Source: Undaria pinnatifida
Taxonomy: Eukaryota; Sar; Phaeophyceae; Laminariales; Alariaceae
Reading direction: 5' to 3'
Length of the DNA: 64,000 nt
Assembly: GCA_012845835.1 (NCBI GenBank)
Contig: JABAKD010000020.1
Span: 992,001-1,056,000 of the forward strand
The position numbers and the translations under genes are program-made. Of the stretch, positions 44,601 to 56,600 are shown piece by piece (position 1 is the stretch's first letter; each line of letters starts with the position of its first letter). The notes beneath the pieces were generated by a model, which was given only the letters and a program-made list of their open reading frames with translations, ran no database searches and was not told where the DNA came from.

Positions 44601-47600
44601 ACACCCCACCACTCCACACGTCAACGAAGAAAGGTCCCGTCATGTCGGCTTTTCATTCCACGCGTTGCGAGACAGCCAATTGAAATTCCAAGCAGTGTTG
44701 ATGGAACAGCGAGCACGTCCGACAGAGGGCTTACCTTGGGGCACATGCCTAGGGACCGAATGTACTCTACGGCAGCAGTCTTGAACTTAGTCTGCCCGGC
44801 CTTGAAGTCTGTGCCGAGCATGTAGCAAGCGTTTTCCTGGGGGTGCCTCACATCAGACCAACAGGCAGTGTCCAACGGATCAGCGGGAGTTCGTGATCAG
44901 CGCGACGAACGGTCGAAGACTGTTCGATAAATATAAACATATCCACATGCTCCGGAATATGTTTTTCGTGGATCTGCCCGCGCGCGCTAGTTCGATCATT
45001 GAGTTGAGCACGTGCCAAAAAAGAGGTGATCCTTGAGATGGTACAAAGACTGATGGTAGGATCTAGCCCCCTCCCAAAACCAGTGATTTTGTTTAACGAG
45101 CGAACGTTTCATGGCTGCTCGACACGAGGAATGGCGCTATCAAAAAAGGAATCCATATATTTTCCTGTTTGCAAAAACTATCGAACGACGACGTCAGGGT
45201 GGCAAGGGACATCGTATTTCAGGAGGTACGGCCGGGAGCTGATTTCAAAATCGGCGATTTCGTTGAAGAAAAGTTGAGGGGGCTATCGTAGAACGACTCC
45301 AACCAACATGACAGTCGGCGCTCCTTGAACCAAAACATACCCATCAGCAACCGCCATCCTTGCACAAGCCCTGCTCGTACCTCGGCCAGTTTGAGCAACG
45401 CACCACACATTGTGTTTTGCGATCCGCCGTTGACGAACGAACAGCCCTCGAGTACCGCTGCGGCAGCGTAGAGCATGGACGGAGACACTTCCCGATCGTT
45501 GTTCGCGATCGCCTCCAGGAGCTGGGCGAGAGCAAACGATGGCCGAGTCAGGTGTCGGAGTAAGAAGCGAGCACAGACAGCCAGAAAGAGGGTCTTGCAT
45601 TGGAAGGCCAGCGGTAACGCTGCAGTCGTTGAAAATACTTCGTTGACCGGGATGGTCCGCTCTCGTGCATAGGGCGCCAGTTGCGCTGAAGCATTCCTAC
45701 TATTAATACATGCTACCTGATACATGATACCGCGTACATAAAAGCCTGAGCGCGACCAGCTAAGTGTGGCACGCAGCTGCGCGTCGTCAAACTGCGTCAT
45801 ACCAGCATTCCAGGTACCTGGTTTGTTGTACCACTTCCAATCGTTTTTGGCGCAAATACTATACCAGGTACACATTAAAGTTCAAGGGGCCACTATGGAT
45901 AGACGTTGTTAGAATAATTACAAAAAAAATACATGGAGGAATATGCGGAGGTTGCACGAGAGCAGCCGAAAGGTCCGATTTAGACCAGGTTTTAAGCCTT
46001 CTTCTAGACAACTCGAGCTGAGGTCCACCTCTCGGCGGGCTGTTTCCTGGACGTGCCTCACCTTGCTTGCCCCCCCCGACTCTGCCAGGGGCGGCCTCGG
46101 CCGTTCTCGCTTCGTGTCGTGACGGCCCTGCTAAGACACGTTTTTGGCCAACTTCCTCTTCCAAAATATCAACTGCATAGTCGTAAAAAAACTCAAAAGT
46201 CTGCCCCAGAGCAAGCCATTGGCAGAATTTGACGATTAGACACGAACTGTTTAAATTCCCAAGTCGCGCGTCCGGGCCTCGCGGTTAACACGTTCATTTG
46301 TTTTTGCGGCTTTTCCATTTTTGTTTTTGTTTTTCTTCCCCTTGGATTGTGGTTGTGGGTGCGTATCCGACTGTCATTTACTCCTTTCAGTCTCCTTTTG
46401 TATTTCTTACCAATTTTTCTTTGTATACGCACCTGCCCAAAGTGAGCAGATGATTATTCATTTATTCTTACTGTACTGGATACTGATGCTGTTTGTCGTA
46501 TTGCTGGTGCTGCCGTTGCTGTTGTTGTTCAATTTACACGCACATAAGACTTGTGCGGCTGCTGCTGCTTGCTGCAGTTTCAAACGAGTATTAACATTAG
46601 GCAACGGTACCTTCATCACAAGTAAATATAGGTTGCAACGGAAGCGGACTGACTGGGGGAAAGTAACAGCAACAAACAGCTAAAAAATGCGAGTGTGCGT
46701 TTATTGATATTCGGCGTTTTACCATGGTCTATTGTTATGCAGCCCTCTTGGCAGTGATGCAGCACTTACTTGCTGACTCTGTTTGCCAATGACATCCTCG
46801 ATCATAGTGGGCATGCACGAAGCCGCAGGCGGGCGTCATAAATGCAAGGACGATGTTGCTGAAGGTGTGCCCTGAGTGCTTGTCGTTTTTGTAGGCGTAG
46901 ATTTTATCGTTTGTCGCGCTAGATCGCAACGAGGGAGTTTCGGACGGAGAGGTCAACCGACCCCTACAAGGCCGGGGGCGGCCTCGGCCGTGGTCGCGTC
47001 GTGCCCTCGCGAGGCATGCTGACATCGTTTTTCTTGAACAAATATGGTTCGGACACAAGGTATACATATCAATTGGATCTCAAGCACAACAAATTTGGCA
47101 CTCTACAGCCTAGGCGAATCTTTGCAATTTTGACTCATGACTCTGACGGCCCGAGCTCAAATCCTTGCATACCCGTCGTTTCCTTTTTTCTTTTACGAGT
47201 ACCTTACGTACATTTTTTACCCTCCATTTTTTGTCGCTGCGCAATCTGATGGCCGGTTTTCGAACCCCGGCATGCCCTCGATCTCCCTTTTTTTCATTTT
47301 AGTGCTTCATGTTCGGCTTTTTTTCTCTGTACTCAACCATGATTATGGTTTTTCACCCCTTGGCAGTACGTAATGTTGACATGAAGGTTTGAAGGGTGGT
47401 TAAAGGTTGCACAGAAGGCCGTCAGATAGTTACCACGGGTTGTGGAGGGGGCAGGGTCATTCATTCGGAAATGGCATGACGCGAAGACCTGTAGAGCTGC
47501 AGAGCGACACGTGAAGGTCGCGGCAGCACCACCCACCGTCGGCATCTCTACGCGGCGGGGGGGGGTGGCTGAATGGGGGTTGTCAGGATATTTGTAGTGC

Positions 47601-50600
47601 AAGAACGACTCGCTAGGATTGTTCGGGTTTTGTACTATATGGAAAGGCGGTTTACTAGGATACGAAAGCGTCAATACAGGCAGCTTCGACGCCTGTGCTG
47701 TGAGAGCTTAATTCGCTCTGTTTTTACTCCACCTGAACCTCTGCTCAGCGCTAGCTACTTACTGCATGATCTACTGCTACAGCGGTGACAGGTTTCCCAT
47801 CAGGCTATGACCCGACGTGGTAGTGTTGATTCAGAGTCAACCATGTCCTCCCCTTTCCGAAAACGGTGTTCCCCATTCGGCGGGGGATCCAACCAAAACC
47901 AGTATCACGGTTGGGTTACACTACAGCATTCGCTGACGTACGAGGACGGCCTTGGCAATGTAATGTCAGGCCTAGAGACCGCCCCAGCAGCATCAGAGGA
48001 GGATGCCACTCAGGTGCAGAGAGCGCAGTATGCCGAGGAGAGTCGCCGCTTCTAGGAGAAAAACGCTACGCTTTTTACTCGAATGCTCTTTGCGGCAGCT
48101 GATTGCCGAGATAGATACGATAATGTCGCCGCGCAAGTTGTACTTGCGTATGCTCCGGTAGGCACAGCGGAGGTTGGCGAGGGTCGGGGTGCTATTATGG
48201 CCCTTGAGGCCAAATACAGGCTCGATGGTGAGTCGCGAATGCAAGAGCTGCACGATCAGCTATTAATAGCCAACTTGCAGGTCACCGAGGCTGAACAATA
48301 TCACCCTCCTAGCGTAATCCAAGAATCACGCCGCATTTGGGTCGAGGTGGGAGCTCCCGTTGACATCGTAGTTTCAGCACGAAAGACTCGTGCATTCTGC
48401 AGGGCACTCCCTTCATAGTAAATACGAATCATTGAAGACAGTCATGCTTTGTGGCAGGCAGCGTGATGGCACCGCTTCCAACGTTTGAAGACATATTAAT
48501 AATTAATAGCACCTCGTGCAACCTCTTACCATGCTACTTTATCAATTCGCGACAAAGTTACCGCTAAAGAAGAAAGTGCTGGACGAGACGAATAATATTA
48601 TGCAAGCAGTCGCGAGCGTGCGCTGAATACGGCAGCGTACGAAGGATCTCAACCCCCCCCTGTAGAAACAACGGTCGAGATGGAGGAAATATCGCGGAAA
48701 AGGTACGAGTAATACCAATAGCTCCGCGAGAGGTATCAATAAAAACGGCGGTTACACGTCGACAAACACGAACGGGAACTTATGTGAGGATGGCAATTCA
48801 AGTAGACCGGAAGGTGCACGCGAACATGGGCACGCCAATCGTGCGAAAAAAAGAGGACGAGAGCGTAATCGAAATAATGGAAAGAACCGCCATGGTCGAT
48901 GCGATTACTGCCGCAACTCAATTAAGCACGGCCGGCATGACTGCCCCCTTCACCTATCGCACCAGGTAAGTGACGACACGTACCACGTTAATGCTGCATA
49001 GGTCAGTTCCCAACGGGAATGTATTTCTCATGCGTGTTCTACCCAAGTTCAGACAATCACGCGAAAATCAACTAGGGAGCTTTAGGTTTGTTGACGACGG
49101 CAAGAGTGGTCGACTAGCTCCGGCCACGTGTCGGTGCAGGAGGCACCTAAGATAGCGAAGCAGGATGAGCTTGCTGCTCCTGTAGGCAAACAGCAGGTAG
49201 TGCAGGGATATAAAGAGACGGCTCCCGCCTTTCCAGCAATGCTGAGATTGGAAGCGACGAGCTCACCGGTGACACCATCATAATCGACACAGCAGCATCA
49301 CATCACATGGTACCCGCCGTAACTGAGCTTTGCCGGCACGTGGTCAACAAGATCGACGGCTTTATGCGTGTCGAAGGATCGTGCGGCCCAACTACGGCCA
49401 GGACAAAAGGTACCCTCGCATTTCGTGAACGGATTGACCGAGGTGAGTTGGTACCAATCCATGTGGAAGTGTTAATTGTACCCAACCTGGGAGCGAGTGA
49501 GTTTTCCGTCGGACTGCTCCACGAGAAGGGAGTGAAGCTCAATCTTATGGCTAATCCTCCTGTTTTACGCGACGGTAACAGCGCGTTTCCCGCGTCAGCG
49601 GGATATCCATGGATGTGCGTCTTACGTATACTACTGAATGGGCAAGATAAATCACGCGACAACATATCATCCCACACAACGGTCGACACTGACTCGTGGC
49701 ACCGAAGGATGATTTCCTGTCGCCCTCGTGCTGTAAAACAGCTAGCGGAGGAGCTTACACCAGGCATGAATGATATCATCGACAGCTCCGGAGCCGGAAA
49801 GCCGAGTGAAGTCGGATATACGCCAGCTAAGCTGCGAACGGACGAGACGGTGGATCACGGAACGCGGAGCTCGCTACAGATAAGGGAATACCTGGCAGAT
49901 CAAAACGTTCTCGCAGGTACACTTATTTTGACACAAGAAAAGACCACCAGGACGATGCCAGATACGTATGGCATTGAAGGTACGTGCCCGACGGATTCGC
50001 CTGTTGAAAGGATAACCGTGCGGATAGTGGAGGAACCCATTTTGTCAACAGGGGACACTGCAGAAAACCAAGTTTGTCGACAGAAGACACTCCGATGTTC
50101 AGGTCTGCGACAGGATCTCTCCCTGATCTTATCTGGTACGCGGTGATGGTGCTAATTTACAGCGACGACGCAGAAGATGGAATGGGCTGCTCTGCGACAC
50201 TGGTCGTTGCGTTCTTGGCAGGAGCAGGAGCACCCCCCGTAGATTGATAGAAGTTAATGAAAATGAGATGGTTGTATTGAAATGCATCTACCGTAGAACT
50301 GGTATATTGTGGATCACTGCTGTTGTTGGAGGCGTGTCTGCTAATACCACACCTCCTGCGACAACTAACCTTCGGCACTTCATCAAAACGTCAACTAGCG
50401 AGAAAACGAGGGCCACGTTGGTTTTATGATAGCTTGGGCGCCGTACCACCAGTCGAACCAACAAGAATACGCCAGGCGCAAGGCCCATGGATGTAATATT
50501 CCATCATGTTAGGCACATCCCTCGTTTGCGAACAGCGTAGTGGGTGTGTAGTACGTTGCCATGGACTTACAAAAGGTTGAGCCTCTCTCGAAAAGCTTAG

Positions 50601-53600
50601 GCTCGCAAAAGTTTATATTAAGCCTCATGCTGCTCGGTGAATGAACCCCCCCCCCCTATCGAAATCAGGCATTAAGCCCAAAGGGTATACTGGGTTTCCT
50701 GTAGAGGCTAATGGAGGAGGTCACATTGCTGACGATATTTCATTCAATTATTGTCGATGCAATTTTTTTACAAGTAGTTCTCGAGAGGACATGTCAGGAT
50801 ATTTGTAGTGCAAGAATGACGCAATAGGATACTTGGGTTTTGTACAGTATGTGGAAAGGCGGTTTACTAGGATACGAAACAGTCAGTACAGACAGCTTCG
50901 ACGCCTGTGCTGTGAGAGATTAATTCACTCTGTTTTTTCTCTGCCCCAACCTCTGCTCAGCGCTAACTACTTACTGCATGATCTACTGCTGCAGCGGTGA
51001 CAAGTTTTCCATTAGGGGGAAGGGGGGGGGTGGCAAAAAAAATTATTAGCCAGCCAACCAGTCAATGTTATCAATACGCATGCGTACGCAGTCAATCGGA
51101 AAAGAAGATAATAAAACAAGAGGAAGCAAGGAAAGGAACGGAAGCAACACCAAAATATGTAGAAGATCGTACAAACTGCCAGAGGACGGCAGTGGGCGCA
51201 TACACTGCATCAAGTGCATGAAGGGCACAGGGGGAAGAACACAGCAAGGCGAAGACGTCCGGGCGGCCTTACGGTAGCTACTGACGACCATAGGAAGGCA
51301 CACAAACGTCAGGACGATGATGGCCAGACCCAGACTTTAGTCTCTTGGGCAGTCCCTCCCTCCCGCCCCCCTCCCCCCCTCCCCCGCTCCCCCCTCCCCT
51401 CCCCCTGCAGGCGAGCTCACATATATACATATTCACTAACTACGTGTAATGTAAATCATACCTGGTATGATATACACCGGTCGCCCCGGTGGCGTATCAA
51501 GTTATCCTCGAGCCTGGCATAGGTCAGTTTCGTGAGTTCGAGCCCCCCCGAGTGTGTACTCCTATAAATTCGTAGGGTCTTTTTCTTGAGCACAAATTGG
51601 CTTGCTGAAAGCGCGAGAGCGTGAGTTAGCAACACTCGATGAAAAATGGACGAGCAGTGCGATTGCTGAAACCTATGCGCGATAAAAATTGAAGGCAAGC
51701 GCCGGGGGAAAGAAGGGACGGCACCTGTGACCACGGCCTGTCCAGAAGTTGAAAGTAGAAGACTTCAAGTGTGAAAACAATTATAAAAATAACGTTATTG
51801 TTGTACTACATTTTGGTTCGCCTAGATCGGACGCCATTTATTTTTTATTGTTTTTTCGTAGCGCTGTGTAGCTCGCCTTACAAGGCTATACCCTCCCTGC
51901 TGGCGAGTCTATGCAATTTCTTACGTTTATATTATTTTCTTTGCTTCGTTTTCTCTCGTTTTTTTTTTATTTCTTTCTTCTTAGTATTACTTCAAGTGTT
52001 TTCTCCCCGAGTTTCTGCATTGGTTCGTTTTCCTGGGTGGCATGCCGTGTAGTCGGTTTCAGCTGCGCGTCTTGAAACGTATACACCAGTATGGGCCTGC
52101 CACGTATGTACGTTAGTACGTACGCTGACCTCCGATTTTATTCTTATATTTTTTGGCGGGTGTATGACTTGCTTCAGCTATGATTAGACTATATATAGAT
52201 ACATGTGTACCACTTTTCTGGCTTGTTTTGTTTTATTTCCTGGGGTATTCTTCCACTCCAGAGTAACTGAAGACTGTCCTGTGGCCACGGACTTGACTGC
52301 GAGTTAACGTGAGAACAACAACACATGTCACAATTACAGCAGCATCTGTATGCTTATGATATCTCCGCCGTCGCGAGGGCGGAGCCACATGCGGGCATCA
52401 GCCTGCCGTGGCGAAGCCCCCCTTGAAAAAAATAAACAAGCTTAGATACATGCGAAAAACGTATCATGCTTCCGCGGAATTTCCGTAGGCTGCCGTTCAC
52501 TGTAAACATGCTTTTTATGACGCATGCTTCAACATATTTTGAAAACGTCACCGAAGAGCCCAAAACTGGCAACAGATGCTAACAACGTCACCGAACAGCC
52601 CGATACTGTCAGCAGCCATCAACGGGCAGCCGTTCGCCAGTCAGCTGTACGATTCACGTGTGTATGATACGCCTGCAGCACACCATAGTATGCATAAGCG
52701 CGTTGCTGCTGCTGATGTTGCCATTATCTCTGCTACTATACTACTAGTCGTTCCGCGATCCTTTCCCTATTGCTACTGCTGCTGTGATTCTGTTTAGTAC
52801 TGCTGTCGGTGTTGTTTGTTTGTACTTCCCTTACAACCGTCTCCTCTCTGCTGCTGCTTACCGTTGCTATAAAAGGGCTATAAAAAGACCATGAGTACTG
52901 CTTATCATTGTGTTGTTGCGTCCCCCTGGCTGTCAGCATGATGTATGCGCGTTGCTGATGCCGCTGCTACAATTAATACGAATATCGCGAGCTCTCTCTG
53001 CTGCTGTTGCCGTTGTGATGCTGCTACAAGTATGTACAAGCACAACGGCATATAACACTCACCCGTGTCTGTCGAACTACTCCGTACAGCATGCCGCCCC
53101 TGCTGTGCGGCTACTTCTGCTGTTGCTGTTGCTGTTGTCTCTGCTGCTATAATATTGCCGCTATCCTTTCTCTGCTGCTGCTGCTGTTGCTGCTGTTGCT
53201 GCTGCCGCTGTGACGCTGTTTGCTGCTGCGGGTGTCGTCGTCTGTATGTTGCTTACCGCCATCCGCTCTGTTGCAGCTGCTACAGGCCCTACTCATTTTT
53301 TGCTTCCGCCATTGATGCACCCACCCCATTCATTGCCATTCATTGCTTGGTTGTACGTGTGTCCCTAACAAACTAGCGGTCTATCCATGTCTATCCATGT
53401 CTATCCATGTCTATCCATGTCTATCCATGTCTATCCATCGGCCACTGTTTTAGACGGTGCCGTGCATACTGCCAGCAGCAGCAGCATAATAAACTAAGTC
53501 CTGTCTATCATACCGGTACAATCACTGAGGGTCCCAGTTCAGTGGGGTGCCATGACGGACGAAAATTTATAGCGGTATTATACTGCACCACAAATCTCAA

Positions 53601-56600
53601 GACACCAGACATACAGCAGTTTGTGTGGAACTCACAATAGTGCGGTGTAACCCTTTTTAATAGGGTGGGATACATACGATGGTGTGTGATTCATACAGTA
53701 CACGTATCACGCGTAAGCACGTGTTCACGATCAATATCGCGAAAGACGGTAGTCTGAACTGCTGCGGTACATGTATTTTACAGCTCGGCTACAATAATCA
53801 TAGATGGTAGATTCAGACTATGCATCCGTTATCTGATTACCGTAGTATCGCTTGAGAACGCCTCCCTCATTGAGAACGGCTGCCCCCAAAAAAATCGGCC
53901 GGGATTCCATGAAAACTGGGGCGAGCGCTTTTTTTTGTTCTGTTTCGTTTTTCGCCGCCCTATCTTTGAGTTCACCCCGGGGCATTATTTTTGGCCACCC
54001 CCACGGGGCGTTCACGAAAATCCAAGGCATTCATTCCAGCAACATGGTTGTTGTTGCTGCTGGTGTCGTTGGTTGTCGTTACTATTGCTGCTGTTGATGT
54101 ACTATTTCTCAACATTGAAAACCTACGCAACAATTTAAAATCGCGCGCCACCTCAGGAATTTTCGCCCCGGGGGGGGGGGGGGGGGGGGGGAAATATCCC
54201 CCCTACCTTTGAGAACGCCCCGGGGCGCTCAAAAATAAGTTATAGGCGCCCCGGGAGGCGTTCTCAAGGGATAATACGGCATATCAATCACCGAAGGCTA
54301 TCCATCTATGACGATCGTAGCCCAATTCTAAAGCACTGCAGCATGCTGTCCTACAGTGCAACAGACTGCTGTATTATCGAATTATACAGCTGTCAAGTAT
54401 AGAACTGCTGAGTTAATTGTATTGGCGTTTGGCGTTGGTTCTTCTGCTCGACTATTAATAGGTATCAGTAATTACCTGGAAGCGTGTGCCGTATAATACC
54501 AAGACTGCCAAAACCCAAAACAACACAAGACCGGTCCCACTTTAATGCGGCCGCACTAAACCGCACTAAAGTGGGACAAAGTTGTGGCAAGCTAATATTG
54601 GCAAGCTAATTTCACAGCACTAAAGTGGGACCCCGAACTAAAGTGGACTGCACTAAAGTGGGACCTCCGCGATAAATACATGTATGTACAATATTGCAGC
54701 TGCCGCTCGGAGAAGGCTCCTCAGCTTTTTTTAGACGTATTTTTGAGCTTTTGCCGTGCTAGCTTGCGATGAGGATTCCCTCGGCCCGAAACTCCCTCAT
54801 CTTGCTCCCCGACCCCGCTTGTGTCGGAGGAGGTCTCGGACGTGCTTGCATCATGCTCGGGCTGGCTCTCTGCTGTACTCGTCTTTCGCAAAAATATTTC
54901 AAATACGTCAACTGTGAGTTCGATGAGTGGTGCGGTTAATACTGAATTCCAACAGTTGAGCGGTTTAGATTCAACGTTGCAAGCTGGTTCATGAGTCTCG
55001 TGGTACACACATGGGAGTACTCGCATACAGGGGAGAAGAGAGGAGATGGGCCCTCGCACATGTGGTTGGACTGGACTGCTAAAAATGATGATACAGCAGC
55101 AGTACGTTCGAGGTATACGAGGTGGTTTGGCGATTACTGCTGCTGATGTTGTACTAGTCCCGCCATAGTATCCGCCGGTACTGGTAGTATGTACCTGGCA
55201 TATGATACTATATTCATCATGGATTTCTCGTCCTCCCGAACGTTCCATTGCTTTTTCCCTTCAATATATACAAACCCCCTCAACACTCGCTCCACCTCAT
55301 GCTTGCAATACTATGCACTGATTCAATACCACACCGTACCCCTTGGCAGTAATTTGTCGCTTTTACGGGGTCCCTCTCCGCTTCGTTTGCCACCTGTCTT
55401 ACGGACATGCGCGGAGCAGTAGGCGGGCGTCAGCCGCGTCAAAGCCCCTCTGGTATACACATGTATGAATATGTTGGCCCTGACACGAGAGCGGCCGATG
55501 GCTCAGATTTAGACCAGGTTTTCAGTTGTCTTCGAGATAACTCGAGCTGAGGTCCACCTTTCGGCGCGCTGTTTCCTGGCGGTTCCTCAGCTTGCTCGAC
55601 TCTCCCGCCTGCCGGGGTCTCGGCGATGGTCGTGCTCGCGTTGTGTTGTGGTGGCCTACGCAAATATCACTGGAAAGTTTTCCGTTCCGAAATGCCAAGT
55701 GCGGAGCCCTAAATATTTAACCACTAAATTGCTACTCTGAACAAATCGCAGTAGTAGTAGTGCGGTTAGACTGTCATTGTTTTGTGTTTTCACCAGTCGC
55801 GACTTCGAGCCATACCATTTTCGTTTTCTTTTCAAGATTTTTTTTTCCCCCGTTTGTGTTTGAGTGTCGATTTTTTTTTTCCCTTTTTTTTTGTTTGCAT
55901 TGCAATTTTCTGTTAACTCTTTTTGGTTCATGTGTTGGGTTGCTTCCCTATTCTTTTTGCTCTATCTACATGTGTACCGGGTACCGGCCCAGAGTGAAGA
56001 TGTTAGACCCACCCCATGGTCTGTGTTCACAAGTCGCGGGTTCGAGCTTTGCCTGTATCATCATTTTTCTTTTTTTTTCTTTTTCAAGTGTTGTTTTTTC
56101 TCCCGTTTGTGTTCGAATCTCACGCTTTTCTTTTTTTTTTCCTTGCAATTTTATGTTACTCTTTTTTTGTTCATGTTTGGGGTTTCCTTCCCTGTTTTTT
56201 TTTATATGTAATATACTGGGGTATAAAGTGAACATACTATCATGTATAATATGCGTATAGTACACTAACTGGGCACTGCAGTGCTTGCTTTTTTGTCGCA
56301 CTGCTGCTGTGCTGTGGTGCTGCCGCTGCTGCAGCATGCTGTTGTTGAATTTACACGCACACAAGAGTTGTGTGTTGTGCGGAACTCAAAATGTTGTGCC
56401 AGTAGTAATCGTATAACCGTAGCTTGAAGGGTAGCCCCGAACGATTGTTAATCGCTAGCCGCGAATCGCGGTGAACTGACTCTTTTTTCAAGTTAGTCCT
56501 TTGTTTCCTTCCCTTCCCTTTGGGTTCGAGCCTCGGTACGTCTACATTATCCGATCCTGTTTTACCTCTTATTTATTTTTCTCCTTTTAATTTTGTTCTT

